Origin: Micromonospora noduli | GTDB lineage: Bacteria; Actinomycetota; Actinomycetes; Mycobacteriales; Micromonosporaceae | NCBI RefSeq assembly: GCF_003264365.1 | Contig: NZ_PYAK01000007.1 | Span: 124,001 to 188,000 of the forward strand | DNA: 64,000 nucleotides | Reading direction: 5' to 3' | Shown: positions 46,801 to 56,366 of the stretch, piece after piece | How positions within the stretch are numbered: the first letter of the stretch is position 1 | How the letters are laid out: every line of letters begins with the position of its first letter | Translations under genes and position numbers: made by a program | Notes under the pieces: model-generated | The model's database searches: none | What the model saw: only the letters and a program-made list of their open reading frames with translations | Told to the model about the DNA's origin: nothing

Positions 46801-47886
46801 CTACAGGGCGAGAGCGGCGCTCGCCGGGCTGCCGGGCGGTGGCGGCAACAGGGTCGACCCGACGCCCTGGGCGGCCAGGGCGACACGCAGTCGGTGCAGG
46901 TCGGCGCCGAAGCGGACCAGACCCATCGGCTCGACCGGCGTCGGGGCCGAGCCGAGCAGCAGGTCGGCGCCGTCCGGCCACCCGGGCATCTCGGCGACCA
47001 GGCCGGCGCGTACCTCGGCCTCGTCGACCACTGTGAAGACCGTGCCGGGGGCGACCACCCCGGCGACCGCGTCGATCGCCCGTCGCACCGCGGTCAGGTC
47101 TGCCGGTGTCGGGCCGGGACCGTCGGTCAGGGTGGCGGCGTCGGAGAGCCCTGCGGTGCGGGCCTCGGCGGTACCGAGCGAGAACAGGTCCTGTGTCGCA
47201 TCGCGGATCAGCGCCCGCGCGCCACCGGCATCGTCCGGGTTGGTGGCGGGCAGGTAGCCCCGCACCACCGCGACGGGCACCTGATCGCACTTGCCCTTGA
47301 TCAGTTCGCCGGCACCGGCCAGCTCGTCCACCACGGCCATCTGGGTCAACTGCAACTCATTGCCGTACGGGTCGACCTCGCCCCGGTGGTCGCGGATCGC
47401 CGGCATCCCGGCCACCCCGAGCGCCACGTCGGTGAGCCCGTTGCGCCAGGGCCGGCCCATCGTGTCGCTGATGATCACGGCCAGGTCCAGGTCGTAGCGC
47501 TCCCGCAGCGCGTCCCGCAGAGCCCGCGCCGAGGCGTCCGGGTCGACCGGCAGCAGCACCAGTTGGGTCTTGTCCACGTTCGACGCGTCGATCCCGGCCG
47601 AGGCCATGACGAAGCCGTGGTGGGTCTGCACGATCCGGGTCGCCCCCCGGCTGGCGACCACCCGGGCGGTCTCACCGGCCAGGACCTCGTCCCGGGCGGC
47701 CAGCCGTTCCGGTCCGTCCGCCGGCACGTCGACGAGCCGCCCCTCCGCCTTGGAAACGATCTTGCTGGTCACCACCAGCACGTCGCCGTTGCGCAGCCAC
47801 GGCGCGGCGGTCGCGATCATCGCGGCCAGGTCGTCACCTTCGGTCACGTGGCCGATGCCGAGCACCGGCAGAATCTCCAGCCTCAC
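46801..47886 (-). CDS. fbiB: Coenzyme F420-0:L-glutamate ligase
   Basis: FbiB/CofE adds L-glutamate residues to F420-0 with GTP. The 361-residue protein starts VRLEILPVLGIGHVTEGDDLA and has VVTSKIVSKAEGR, the ATRIVQTHHGFVMASAGIDASN block, VIISDTMGRPWRNGLTDVALGVAG and YGNELQLTQMAVVDELAGAGELIKGK, all typical of the CofE fold. After about residue 245 there is only a roughly 115-residue C-terminal part, much shorter than the FMN-binding nitroreductase domain of M. tuberculosis FbiB (448 residues). GTG 47886 overlaps the fbiA stop (GTGA), so the two are translationally coupled. Confidence 0.92.
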   Translation of the reverse strand: MRLEILPVLGIGHVTEGDDLAAMIATAAPWLRNGDVLVVTSKIVSKAEGRLVDVPADGPERLAARDEVLAGETARVVASRGATRIVQTHHGFVMASAGIDASNVDKTQLVLLPVDPDASARALRDALRERYDLDLAVIISDTMGRPWRNGLTDVALGVAGMPAIRDHRGEVDPYGNELQLTQMAVVDELAGAGELIKGKCDQVPVAVVRGYLPATNPDDAGGARALIRDATQDLFSLGTAEARTAGLSDAATLTDGPGPTPADLTAVRRAIDAVAGVVAPGTVFTVVDEAEVRAGLVAEMPGWPDGADLLLGSAPTPVEPMGLVRFGADLHRLRVALAAQGVGSTLLPPPPGSPASAALAL

Positions 47887-48830
47887 GTCAACTCCACCGC
47901 GGCGCGGACCATGGCCGCCGTCGCCGCCTCGTCGGTCATCCGCAGCGGCACCGCGCGGACCGTCACCTCGGGCACCACAGTGCCCGCGTCCTCCTCGGCC
48001 ACCAGCCAACCGTCGAGCAGGCCACCGCTCGCCCGGCCGCCGTAGAGCCGACCCACCCCCGCCGCGCTGCACTCCACACCGAGCACGGCCAGGCAACGGT
48101 CGGCCATTCCCCGCACCGGCGCGCCGCCGATGATCGGGGAGACACCCACCACCGGCGCCGGGCCGTCCGCCACCGCCGCACGCAGCCCGGGTACGGCCAG
48201 CACCGGCGCGACGCTCACCACCGGGTTGCTCGGCGCGATCAGCACCAGGTCGGCCGAGGCGATCGCGTCCAGCACCCCGGGGGCCGGCTTCGCCGTCTCC
48301 GCGCCGACGAACACGAAACGTTGCGTGAGGATGTCGGCGCGGTACCGCACCCACCACTCCTGGAAGTGGATCGCCCGCTGACCCTGGTCGTCCTCCACCA
48401 CGGCATGGGTCTCCAGGCGGTCGTCCGTCGCAGGCAACAGGCGTACGCCCGGCTCCCAGCGGCTGGCCAGCGCCTCGGTGACCGCGCTCAACGGGTAACC
48501 GCCGTTGAGCATGGTGCTGCGGACCAGGTGGGTGGCGATGTCCTTGTCGCCGAGGCCGAACCAGGTCGGCTCCGCCCCGTACGCGGCCAACTCCTGTTTG
48601 ACCGTCCAGCTCTCGCCGACCCGACCCCAGCCCCGTTCCGGGTCGGCGCCCCCGCCGAGGGTGTACATGACGCTGTCCAGGTCGGGGCAGATCTTCAACC
48701 CGTGTAACCACAGGTCGTCGCCGACGTTGACCACGGCGGTCACCTCCGCGCCGACGTCACGGGCGTACGCCCGGACCCCGAGCAGGAACCGGGCGCCGCC
48801 GATGCCGCCGGCCAGAACCACGATGCGCAT
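47883..48830 (-). CDS. fbiA: 2-phospho-L-lactate transferase / F420 precursor transferase (CofD-like)
   Basis: FbiA joins the activated three-carbon unit to Fo, giving F420-0 or its dehydro form. The 315-residue protein begins MRIVVLAGGIGGARFLLGV, the CofD signature, followed by VVNVGDDLWLHGLKICPDLDSVMYTLGG and GDKDIATHLVRS. IAPSNPVVSVAPVLAVPGLR and GVSPIIGGAPVRGMADRCL complete the family pattern. I chose ATG 48830 because a second ATG at 48839 directly abuts the GAGG site. It precedes fbiB and is divergent from the Pro/Gln-rich membrane protein gene. Confidence 0.94.
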   Translation of the reverse strand: MRIVVLAGGIGGARFLLGVRAYARDVGAEVTAVVNVGDDLWLHGLKICPDLDSVMYTLGGGADPERGWGRVGESWTVKQELAAYGAEPTWFGLGDKDIATHLVRSTMLNGGYPLSAVTEALASRWEPGVRLLPATDDRLETHAVVEDDQGQRAIHFQEWWVRYRADILTQRFVFVGAETAKPAPGVLDAIASADLVLIAPSNPVVSVAPVLAVPGLRAAVADGPAPVVGVSPIIGGAPVRGMADRCLAVLGVECSAAGVGRLYGGRASGGLLDGWLVAEEDAGTVVPEVTVRAVPLRMTDEAATAAMVRAAVELT

Positions 48831-48928
48831 GTCGACCATCCTCGCGCACGTGACGCCTCCGATCCGTCGGTGGCCCAGGAGACTAGGCTCACGTGCGCCC
48901 TGTCCGTTGATGCCCCGAGGGGGAGCTC

Positions 48929-49951
48929 GTGACCAGCCCCGCCGAGCCCGCGTCCGCCGACGCGACGCAGGCCCGCCAGCTGACCAAGCCGCTACGGGAG
49001 CTCGCCGCGCTCGCGCTGCTTGGCGCCAACGCCGTGTTCCTCTTCGTGGGCCTCCTCCGGCTCATCGCCCCGAACGACTACAGCTCCTTCACCGACCGCG
49101 CGGGCAGCGCCTTCTACGCGTTCGTCGGGGTGGAGGCGGTGGGCCTCCCGCTGCTGGCGGTGCTGCTGGCCACGCACATCTCGCCGGTGTTGGCGAAGGC
49201 GAAGCTGATCACGCAGGCAGCTGTCATCGAGTACGCGGTCAGCGCCCTGTTCGGCACGCTGACCATGCTGATCTGGACGGTGGGCCGGCTGGCCGAGGCT
49301 GAGGTGCTCGACGCGCTGCTCGGTGTGCTCACCCGGTTCGCCTGGATGGTGATCTTCGCGATCGCCGCCTGGGTGGTCTACACGATCTGGCGCGCCCACT
49401 ACTACGTGCCGCGACCCAAGCCGCAGCCGGGCGTCTACGGCCAGCCCCAGCCGGGCTGGCCGCAGCAGCAGGGCGGTTGGCCGGCCCCGGGTCAGCCCGG
49501 CGGCCAGCCGCAGGGCGGATGGCCCGCTCCCGGCCAGCCCGGCGGTGGCTACCCGCAGGCCGGTCAGCCTGGTGGTTACCCGCAGGCGGGCCAGTACGGC
49601 CAGCAGTCGCCGCCGTTCCAGGCCCCGCAGTCGGCCCCGCCGTTCCCGCAGTCCGCCCCGCCGCACCCGCAGTCGGCTCCGCCGTTCCCGCAGTCCGGCC
49701 CGCAGCACCCGCAGTCGGCCCCGCCGTTCCAGGCCCCGCAGTCCGCGCCGCCGGCGAACCCCGCTCCCCAGTCGGCGCCGCCGTCCCCGGCCGCGCCGCC
49801 GCCGTTCGGGCAGCCGCCGTCGGCCGACCCCACTCAGGCGATCCCGCGCCAGTCCGCCGACCCGACCGAGGTCATTTCCCACCCCGCCGACCCGGACACC
49901 GACCGCACCCAGCACATCAAGCCCAACGACCACCCCGACCAGCCCCGCTGA
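48929..49951 (+). CDS. Membrane protein with long Pro/Gln-rich repetitive tail
   Basis: Residues 1-150 contain four hydrophobic segments ([78 protein letters not shown]). The remaining 190 residues are a low-complexity tail with QPGG units (QPGGYPQAG) and then repeated QSAPPFP or QSAPPHP units, encoded at about 49610-49790. It ends acidic with DPTQAIP and DPTEVIS motifs. Such tails in actinomycetes are often disordered and may be phosphorylated on Thr. Function unknown. GTG 48929 has GAGGGGGAG upstream. It lies between divergent fbiA and fbiC. Confidence 0.75.
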   Translation: MTSPAEPASADATQARQLTKPLRELAALALLGANAVFLFVGLLRLIAPNDYSSFTDRAGSAFYAFVGVEAVGLPLLAVLLATHISPVLAKAKLITQAAVIEYAVSALFGTLTMLIWTVGRLAEAEVLDALLGVLTRFAWMVIFAIAAWVVYTIWRAHYYVPRPKPQPGVYGQPQPGWPQQQGGWPAPGQPGGQPQGGWPAPGQPGGGYPQAGQPGGYPQAGQYGQQSPPFQAPQSAPPFPQSAPPHPQSAPPFPQSGPQHPQSAPPFQAPQSAPPANPAPQSAPPSPAAPPPFGQPPSADPTQAIPRQSADPTEVISHPADPDTDRTQHIKPNDHPDQPR

Positions 49952-50052
49952 GTCCGCCACGACCAGCAGCCCGAGACGGCGCGGTGGGCGAGTGCCTTGC
50001 CTGGCCCGCCCGGGACGTGGGTGCCGCCCGTGCCGGCGAGCCGACAGCGTAG

Positions 50053-50097
50053 ATCTTGGACACTTTCCGTTCCGTGCTGACGGAAAGTGTCCAAGAT
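50053..50097. repeat. Intergenic inverted repeat, 17-bp perfect arms
   Basis: Arms 50053-50069 (ATCTTGGACACTTTCCG) and 50081-50097 are perfect reverse complements with an 11-base loop. The arm resembles, but is not identical to, the GATCTTGCACTT copies at 607 and 40572. It lies about 100 bases after the membrane protein stop and may terminate it. Confidence 0.75.
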
Positions 50098-50279
50098 TGC
50101 CAGCTGTGGTGGGTGCGAACGGCCTGGGTCGGGTGGTTGACGGACGGCGGTTGCGTCTCACGGCAGCGGGTTGAGCTACTTCCCGTCGCGGGAGGCGCTG
50201 CCGTGATCGTCAAGTGCCGTTTCCCACGGTGCGGGCTGGGACTGGTTGGGTGGCGTCGGGCTGCGCATAGGGTGAGTGG

Positions 50280-52823
50280 ATGGTTGATCGCACCCACTCC
50301 GGCCCGAGCGATGCGAGCGTGCGGCGGGCCCTGGGCCGGGCCGCGAACGGGCGGGCTCTGGATGTCGACGAGGCGACCGCGCTGCTGTCCGCTCGTGGCG
50401 ACGCGCTCGACGAGCTGCTCCGGCTCGCCGGGGGGATCCGCGACGCGGGGCTGCGGGACGCCGGGCGGCCGGGTGTGGTCACGTACTCCAAGAAGGTCTT
50501 CATTCCGCTGACCCGGCTCTGCCGGGACCGCTGCCACTACTGCACCTTCGCGACAGTGCCGCACCGGCTACCGGCGCCGTTCCTGGACCGCGACGAGGTG
50601 CTGGCCATCGCTCGGGCCGGTGCCGCCCAGGGTTGCAAGGAGGCGCTGTTCACCCTGGGCGACCGGCCGGAGGAACGCTGGCCGGCGGCCCGGACCTGGT
50701 TGGACGAACGCGGTTACGACTCGACCCTTGACTACCTGCGCGCCTGTGCGGTGGCCGTGCTGGAGGAGACCGGCCTGCTGCCGCACCTCAACCCAGGGGT
50801 GCTGTCCTGGTCGGAGCTGCAACGGCTCAAGCCGGTCGCGCCGAGCATGGGAATGATGCTGGAGACGACAGCGACCCGGCTCTGGTCCGAGCCGGGTGGC
50901 CCGCACTTCGGCTCACCGGACAAGGAGCCGGCGGTCCGGTTGCGGGTGCTCGAGGACGCGGGGCGGGTCGGGGTGCCGTTCACCACGGGCATCCTGATCG
51001 GCATCGGGGAGACCCCGGCGGAGCGGGTGGACGCGCTCTTCGCGATCCGCCGCGCTCACCGGGAGTACGGGCACCTCCAGGAGGTGATCGTGCAGAACTT
51101 CCGCGCCAAGCCGGACACGGCGATGCGCGGCATGCCCGACGCGGAGCTGCACGACCTGGCCGCCACGGTGGCGGTGGCCCGGCTGCTGCTCGGCCCGAAG
51201 GCCCGGATCCAGGCCCCGCCGAACCTTATCGCCGGCGAGTACGACCTGCTGCTGCGCGCCGGCATCGACGACTGGGGTGGCGTCTCCCCGCTCACCCCCG
51301 ACCACGTCAACCCGGAGCGCCCCTGGCCGCAGATCGATGAGCTGGCCCGGCACACCGAGCTGGCCGGGTTCACGTTGCGGGAGCGGTTGACGATCTACCC
51401 CGAATACGTGCGCGCTGGTGACCCGTGGCTCGACCCACGGCTGCTGCCGCACGTCGGTGCCCTGGCCGATCCGTCGACGGGCATGGCGGTCGAGTCGGCG
51501 ATGCCACAGGGACGACCGTGGCAGGAGCCGGAGGAGGTGTTCGGCGGGCGGGTCGACCTGCACGCCACCATCGACACCACCGGCCGCACCGACGACCGGC
51601 GCGGCGACTTCGACAGCGTCTACGGCGACTGGTCCGAGGTCGCTGGCAAGGTCACCCCGGAAGCGACCGCCCGCCGGGAGGGCGTACCCGTGGCACCGGC
51701 CGGAAGTGGTGCGGACCGTGACCTGGCGGCCGGCCTGCGGCTCGCCGCCGACGACCCGGCGGCGCTGCTCGACCCCCGGCACACCGATGCCGCGCTGGCG
51801 CTGTTCGGCGCGGACGGGCCGGCGCTCGACGAGCTGTGCCGCCTCGCCGACGACGTGCGCCGCTCGGCGGTCGGCGACGACGTCACCTACGTGGTCAACC
51901 GCAACATCAACTTCAGCAACGTCTGCTACGTGGGCTGCCGGTTCTGCGCGTTCGCGCAGCGTGAGCGGGACGCCGACGCGTACCGGCTCTCCGTCGAGCA
52001 GGTCGCGGACCGGGCCGAGCAGGCGTGGGCGGCCGGCGCCAGCGAGGTGTGCCTCCAGGGCGGCATCGACCCGAAGATGCCGGTCACCGGGTACGCCGAC
52101 ATCGTGCGCGCGATCAAGGCCCGGGTGCCCGAGATGCACGTGCACGCGTTCTCGCCCATGGAGATCGTCACTGCCGCCGCGAAGGCCGGGGTGCCGGTCC
52201 GTGAGTGGCTGCTCCAGCTGCGCGAGGCCGGGCTGGACACCATCCCGGGCACCGCCGCCGAGATCCTCGACGACGACGTGCGCTGGGTGCTGACCAAGGG
52301 CAAACTCCCGGCCGCCGCCTGGGTCGAGGTGGTCAGCACCGCCCACGAGCTGGGCATCCGGTCCAGCTCCACGATGATGTACGGCCACGTCGACCACCCC
52401 GGGCAGTGGCTGGCGCACTTCCGGGTGCTGGCCGGGGTGCAGGACCGCACCGGCGGGTTCACCGAGTTCGTGGCGCTGCCGTTCGTGCACACGAATGCTC
52501 CGATCTATCTGGCGGGTATCGCCCGACCCGGCCCGACCTGGCGGGAGAACCGGGTGGTGCACGCCATGTCCCGGCTGCTGCTGCACGGCCGGATCGACAA
52601 CATCCAGTGCTCCTGGGTGAAGCTCGGTGACGAGGGCACTGTCGCGATGCTCCAGGGCGGCTGCAACGACCTCGGCGGCACGCTGATGGAGGAGACCATC
52701 TCCCGGATGGCCGGCTCCGACAACGGGTCGGCGCGTACCGAGGAGCAGTTGCGGGCCATCGCGAAGGCCGCCGGCCGTCCGGCGCGCAAGCGGTCGACTG
52801 CGTACGGTCACGCTCGGCCCTGA
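50280..52823 (+). CDS. fbiC: FO synthase, fused CofG-CofH radical SAM enzyme
   Basis: FbiC makes the deazaflavin Fo from tyrosine and 5-amino-6-ribitylaminouracil. The 847-residue protein has two radical SAM domains: the CofG-like half with C81-x3-C85-x2-C88 (CRDRCHYC) and the CofH-like half with C549-x3-C553-x2-C556 (CYVGCRFC), each holding a 4Fe-4S cluster. [33 protein letters not shown] and STMMYGHVD are family motifs. The length equals other fused actinobacterial FbiC proteins. ATG 50280 is used. It lies 1.4 kb from divergent fbiA-fbiB, so a full Fo-to-F420 set sits within 6 kb. Confidence 0.96.
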   Translation: MVDRTHSGPSDASVRRALGRAANGRALDVDEATALLSARGDALDELLRLAGGIRDAGLRDAGRPGVVTYSKKVFIPLTRLCRDRCHYCTFATVPHRLPAPFLDRDEVLAIARAGAAQGCKEALFTLGDRPEERWPAARTWLDERGYDSTLDYLRACAVAVLEETGLLPHLNPGVLSWSELQRLKPVAPSMGMMLETTATRLWSEPGGPHFGSPDKEPAVRLRVLEDAGRVGVPFTTGILIGIGETPAERVDALFAIRRAHREYGHLQEVIVQNFRAKPDTAMRGMPDAELHDLAATVAVARLLLGPKARIQAPPNLIAGEYDLLLRAGIDDWGGVSPLTPDHVNPERPWPQIDELARHTELAGFTLRERLTIYPEYVRAGDPWLDPRLLPHVGALADPSTGMAVESAMPQGRPWQEPEEVFGGRVDLHATIDTTGRTDDRRGDFDSVYGDWSEVAGKVTPEATARREGVPVAPAGSGADRDLAAGLRLAADDPAALLDPRHTDAALALFGADGPALDELCRLADDVRRSAVGDDVTYVVNRNINFSNVCYVGCRFCAFAQRERDADAYRLSVEQVADRAEQAWAAGASEVCLQGGIDPKMPVTGYADIVRAIKARVPEMHVHAFSPMEIVTAAAKAGVPVREWLLQLREAGLDTIPGTAAEILDDDVRWVLTKGKLPAAAWVEVVSTAHELGIRSSSTMMYGHVDHPGQWLAHFRVLAGVQDRTGGFTEFVALPFVHTNAPIYLAGIARPGPTWRENRVVHAMSRLLLHGRIDNIQCSWVKLGDEGTVAMLQGGCNDLGGTLMEETISRMAGSDNGSARTEEQLRAIAKAAGRPARKRSTAYGHARP

Positions 52824-52985
52824 CGTCGAACCTTTCCCCGCCACCGGCCGTACCACGCGATGCCGGTGGCGGTCGCGGCGAGGACCGCCGCCGGTGTCCC
52901 CTCAGGGGCCCGGCGGCGTCGCGAGACGGCACCGGACCCGTCCGTCTCCGCGGGCGCGCTCGCGCCACCGCCGGAAAGGTTGCCC

Positions 52986-53264
52986 ATGACCAGTGATCAG
53001 CGGAAGCGGCAGTGGCCGCGACTGACTCGCAGGCAGACGTTGACCGCCGCGGCCAGCGCCACCCTCGGCGCCGCCGCGCTCACCGTGCCGGGTCTGTCGG
53101 CCGCGCAGAACGCCCCCGGCGCGGCCGGACGAGCCGACGAACCGATCGTGGTGCACCTGCGTGACGCCGCCTCCGGAACGATGGACGTCTTCGTCGGTGA
53201 GACGCGCATCGAGGTACGCGACCGCGGCCTGGCGGACCGGCTGCGGCGCGCCGCCCGGCGCTGA
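52986..53264 (+). CDS. Small exported protein with Tat-like signal
   Basis: The 92-residue protein begins MTSDQRKRQWPRLTRRQTLTAAA, a twin-arginine-type N-terminus (TRRQTL), followed by a hydrophobic stretch (ASATLGAAALTVPGLSAAQ) ending near a probable cleavage site. The mature part is only about 50 residues (VVHLRDAASGTMDVFVGETRIEVRDRGLADRL). No family is recognised. ATG 52986 has GGAAAGG upstream. It lies 51 bases ahead of the DUF4331 gene and may form an operon with it, as small partners are often found before DUF4331 genes. Confidence 0.65.
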   Translation: MTSDQRKRQWPRLTRRQTLTAAASATLGAAALTVPGLSAAQNAPGAAGRADEPIVVHLRDAASGTMDVFVGETRIEVRDRGLADRLRRAARR

Positions 53265-53315
53265 CCCGACCCTCCGCCCCGCCATCCTGTCCCCGCCCAG
53301 TGAGGTTGGTCCGTC

Positions 53316-54710
53316 ATGTCTTCCCACCGCGAGGCCCCGGAGATAGCCAAGGATCCGGTCGCCGACAGCTCCGACCTGTACGCGTTCGTCAGCCCCGACA
53401 AACGCGACACGGTCACGTTGATCGCCAACTACGTGCCGTTGCAGCTCCCCTCCGGGGGCCCGAACTTTTTCGAGTTCGGCGACGACGTGCGCTACGAGAT
53501 CCATATCGACAACGACGGTGACGGTCGTCCGGATGTCACCTACCGGTTCGAATTCACCACCGAGATCACCAACCCGAACAGTTTTCTCTACAACACCGGT
53601 CCGATCGATTCGCTGGACAGCAAGAACTGGAACCGGCGGCAGTTCTACAGCCTGACCCGGGTGGCGGACGGCCGTGAGCACCGGCTGGCGCACAAGCTGC
53701 AGTGCCCGCCGTGCAACGTCGGCCCGCTGTCCACCCCGAAGTACGCCGACCTGGTGCGGCAGGCCACCTACTCGCTCTCGACGGGGGAGCGGGTCTTCGC
53801 CGGGCAGCGCGCCGACGGGTTCTTCGTCGACCTCGGGGCGATCTTCGACCTCGGCACGCTGCGGCCGTTCCAGCAGCTGCACGTGGCGGGGAAGAAGATC
53901 TTCAAGGCCGAGGGGGAGCCGGTCAACGCCACCGACCGGATGAACGTGCACAGCATCGCGGTGCAGGTGCCGCTGGAGCGGGTGCGTCGGCGCGCCAACC
54001 GGTACGGTGCCGCCGATCGGGCGTCGGTGATCGGGGTGTGGACGTCGGCGTCGCGCCGGCAGGTGCGGGTGCTCGGCGACCGGGGAGGGGCGGACACCAG
54101 CACCGGCCCGTTCACCCAGGTCTCGCGGTTGGGCAATCCACTGTTCAACGAGGTCATCGTGCCGATGTCCAAGAAGGACCTGTGGAACTCGCTGCCGCCG
54201 TCGGAGGACAAGCGGTTCGCCCAGTTCGTCGAGCAGCCCGAGCTGGCCGCGTTGCTGCCGGCGCTCTACCCGGATGTCTTCCCCAACCTGGACAAGCTCA
54301 CCAAGGCGAAGAAGGCCCGAGCCGACCTGGTGGCCATCCTGCTCACCGGGGTGCCGGCCGGGCTGATCGACGGCTTCACCAACGCCACCGGTGAGGTGCA
54401 GGCCGACATGCTGCGACTGAACACGGCGATCCCGCCGACCAGGCGTCCGGACCGGTTCGGGGTGCTCGGTGGCGACCTGGCCGGGTTCCCGAACGGGCGG
54501 CGGGTGGGCGATGACGTGGTCAGCATCGCTTTGCGGGCCATCGCCGGGGTCACCGTCCCGCTGGTGGACAAGACGTTCCAACCGGACGCGGCGGCCGCCG
54601 CGGTCACCCCGGGGCTGAGCGCCGCCGACGTGACCGCGCCGTTCCTCGGAAACTTCCCCTACCTGGGTACGCCGTACGACGGGTTCAACAACCCGCCGGC
54701 GGCGTCCTGA
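53316..54710 (+). CDS. DUF4331 family protein
   Basis: The 464-residue protein starts MSSHREAPEIAKDPVADSSDLYAFVSPD, the highly conserved N-terminal signature of DUF4331. HIDNDGDGRPDVTYRFEF resembles a Ca-binding D-x-D-x-D loop. The family has no established reaction. There is no signal peptide on this protein itself. It has a pair of cysteines in LQCPPCNVGP and a C-terminal LGTPYDGFNNPP motif. The start ATG 53316 is fixed by the signature. It lies between the small exported protein and another small gene, likely one transcription unit. Confidence 0.88.
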   Translation: MSSHREAPEIAKDPVADSSDLYAFVSPDKRDTVTLIANYVPLQLPSGGPNFFEFGDDVRYEIHIDNDGDGRPDVTYRFEFTTEITNPNSFLYNTGPIDSLDSKNWNRRQFYSLTRVADGREHRLAHKLQCPPCNVGPLSTPKYADLVRQATYSLSTGERVFAGQRADGFFVDLGAIFDLGTLRPFQQLHVAGKKIFKAEGEPVNATDRMNVHSIAVQVPLERVRRRANRYGAADRASVIGVWTSASRRQVRVLGDRGGADTSTGPFTQVSRLGNPLFNEVIVPMSKKDLWNSLPPSEDKRFAQFVEQPELAALLPALYPDVFPNLDKLTKAKKARADLVAILLTGVPAGLIDGFTNATGEVQADMLRLNTAIPPTRRPDRFGVLGGDLAGFPNGRRVGDDVVSIALRAIAGVTVPLVDKTFQPDAAAAAVTPGLSAADVTAPFLGNFPYLGTPYDGFNNPPAAS

Positions 54711-54728
54711 TCGGGCGGGGGCGAGCGG

Positions 54729-55058
54729 ATGCACGAGCACGCGTACGGGCCGTCGGAGACCGGGACCGTCGTCCTCGATCTGGGCGGCGACACCGGTGCC
54801 CTGATCATCTACACGGGTCGGGATCTGCACGGCCGGGAGATTGAGATCAGTCGCGACGACGAACGGCGGGTCCACTCGGCGGTACGTGAGCGTCGGGTGC
54901 GGGACGGCTCGTTCCACAGTGCGGTCTATCCCGATCTGCCGAGCGGAATTTATACCGTCTGGTGGGACGAGCGTACGCCCGCCGGCACGATTTCTGTCCA
55001 TGGTGGAGAGATAGCCGAGTTTGCCTGGCCCAGCAGCGGTTTTGGGGCCGCCGGCTGA
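54729..55058 (+). CDS. Conserved hypothetical protein (109 aa)
   Basis: I cannot assign a function. The protein begins MHEHAYGPSETGTVVLDLGGDTGALIIYTGRDLHGREIEIS and is predicted mostly beta (SGIYTVWWDERTPAGTISVHGGEIAEFAW). The pattern of a small beta-sandwich with an exposed Trp-Trp suggests binding rather than catalysis. It starts 18 bases after the DUF4331 stop, so it is probably co-transcribed, and a strong hairpin at 55082-55112 closes the unit. Confidence 0.65.
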   Translation: MHEHAYGPSETGTVVLDLGGDTGALIIYTGRDLHGREIEISRDDERRVHSAVRERRVRDGSFHSAVYPDLPSGIYTVWWDERTPAGTISVHGGEIAEFAWPSSGFGAAG

Positions 55059-55081
55059 CCTCGCCGCATCGGTTTCACCAC

Positions 55082-55112
55082 CGCGCCCCGTCCACACTGT
55101 GGACGGGGCGCG
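55082..55112. terminator. Perfect 15-bp terminator hairpin
   Basis: CGCGCCCCGTCCACA (55082-55096) and its reverse complement (55098-55112) flank a single central base, giving an almost continuous palindrome. It starts 24 bases after the 109-aa gene. Confidence 0.85.
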
Positions 55113-55516
55113 AGTGCTGTCCGCAGCTCGACGGGCGGTCTGCGCCGCACCGCGTTAACCTGTCCCCCACCAAGATCAGCTTAGGGGTGGAGGTCTCTGG
55201 TGCCGTCCGTTCGACGACTCGTCGGAGAAGCGCCACGGCAGAAAAGTCGGGCAACTCGCCGGAGAGGGCGTTACTCGGCCGGGGTCTGAATCGATAGGGC
55301 AGGTTGCGAGGCTGGACGGCCCGAGTGGCCGACCGGGGGTGTCGGGAGGGCGACTCCATTATCAAGTTTGGCTTGACGGCGCACGCATTACACGCGTGTA
55401 ATTTGAATGGGGTTGTTCGCACGGAACGCAACAAAACGGGACCGGACGGACAAGCACGCCTTTCGCGTGGGGGGTTGCAGCGGCGATGGCGCCGGTGCGC
55501 GACAAGGAGGCATTTG
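55113..55516. other. whiB upstream region
   Basis: About 400 bases without a supported gene, between the terminator and whiB. It is AT-richer near 55350-55440, where a palindrome lies (listed separately). It ends with a strong ribosome site AAGGAGG at 55504-55510. A long leader of this kind is usual for whiB-type developmental genes. Confidence 0.6.
55387..55402. promoter_or_regulatory. 16-bp palindrome, BldD-box-like, upstream of whiB
   Basis: ATTACACG directly followed by CGTGTAAT. The half-sites TTACAC and GTGTAA match the published BldD half-sites (TnACnC, GnGTnA), but the spacer here is 2 bases instead of 1. BldD is known to control whiB in Streptomyces, so the position fits. It lies about 115 bases before the start codon. 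Confidence 0.55.
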
Positions 55517-55774
55517 ATGGACGGCCAGCTTGAGGTGGCCGACCTGCTCGGAAACGCGCCGGAGTGGCAGGAGCGGGCGTTGTGCTCGCAGACCGACCCC
55601 GAGGCGTTCTTTCCCGAGAAGGGCGGCTCGACCCGCGAGGCGAAGCGGATCTGCTCGCGTTGCGAGGTCAAGACCGAGTGCCTCGAATACGCACTGGGTC
55701 ACGACGAGCGGTTCGGCATCTGGGGTGGGCTCTCCGAGCGGGAGCGGCGCAAGTTGAAGCGGCGGGCCGCCTGA
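55517..55774 (+). CDS. whiB: WhiB-family iron-sulfur transcription factor (WhiB/WhiB2 type)
   Basis: The 85-residue protein binds a 4Fe-4S cluster and controls sporulation septation or cell division with sigma factor partners. The four cluster Cys are visible: ALC, then ICSRCEV (C-x2-C) and ECLEYA. They are followed by the GIWGG turn and the basic ERRKLKRRAA tail. DPEAFFPEKGGSTREAKRIC matches Streptomyces WhiB nearly word for word. ATG 55517 has AAGGAGG 6 bases upstream. Its neighbourhood, with zincin and DUF3499 genes, is the same as around M. tuberculosis whiB2. Confidence 0.95.
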   Translation: MDGQLEVADLLGNAPEWQERALCSQTDPEAFFPEKGGSTREAKRICSRCEVKTECLEYALGHDERFGIWGGLSERERRKLKRRAA

Positions 55775-55890
55775 GCGGTGTGAGACCGGTGCGGTGGGCC
55801 GGCTGAGCGCTGCAGGTCTGGCCGGGGGGCCGGCTGAGCGGTGCAGGTCGGGGCTGCCTGAGCGGTGTGAGGTCGAGGCGGTGGGGGCCG
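55764..55890. repeat. Short imperfect direct repeats after whiB
   Basis: Units of the form GGCCGGCTGAGCG(C/G)TGCAGGTC and GCCTGAGCGGTGTGAG recur about every 30-45 bases. They begin at the end of whiB and fill the convergent gap to the zincin gene. They look like slippage products and have no recognisable function. Confidence 0.6.
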
Positions 55891-55916
55891 CCCGACTCTC
55901 CGCTCGGGAGGTTGGC

Positions 55917-56366
55917 TCAGGCGAGCTCGTCCGGGTCCACCCCGAGAAGGTTCGCCACCTGTTCGATGATCACGTCGTGGACGAGATCGGCGAGGTCCTC
56001 ACGGTCCATCGCCCGGAACTCCAGGGGCCGTCGGTACAGCACGATCCGCGGCGGCACCTCCTGCCGGCCAGGGCGGCCGGGCAGCAGTCGGGCCAGCGGG
56101 ACCTCGCCGTCCTCCAGCACATCGGAGTCGTAGACGTTCAGGTCCGGCGGGACGTCCTCGACCGCGAACTCGACCCCGGCCAGCTCCTTGGCGAACCGAC
56201 GCTCCAGCGTCTCGACGGTGTCCAGGACCAGGTCGTCGAAGACCTCGGCCTTGGTCCGGGCCAGCGGCACGGTGGCCGGAACCAGCCGTCCGCGCAGGCC
56301 GCGCCCGTGCCGGTCACGATGCGCACGCCGGCCAGAGCCGGGGCGGCGGTGTTCCGGGCTCGTCAT
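55917..56366 (-). CDS. Zincin-like metallopeptidase family protein
   Basis: The 149-residue protein belongs to a small actinobacterial family with a zincin-like fold. A basic N-terminal tail (about 30 residues) is followed by FDDLVLDTVETLERRF, VEDVPPDL, PPRIVLYRRPLEFRA and VHDVIIEQVANLLGVDPDEL. The usual HExxH is altered to HDVIIEQ, the form common in actinobacterial members, so activity is uncertain. It sits between whiB (convergent) and DUF3499 (divergent), the arrangement seen in M. tuberculosis Rv3258c-Rv3260c. The start at 56366 is the only good ATG. Confidence 0.82.
   Translation of the reverse strand: MTSPEHRRPGSGRRAHRDRHGRGLRGRLVPATVPLARTKAEVFDDLVLDTVETLERRFAKELAGVEFAVEDVPPDLNVYDSDVLEDGEVPLARLLPGRPGRQEVPPRIVLYRRPLEFRAMDREDLADLVHDVIIEQVANLLGVDPDELA

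Noticed and set aside
49610..49790. CRISPR-like array of short repeats
   Set aside because: The repeats are in-frame codons for QSAPPFP units within a membrane protein tail; there are no unique spacers.
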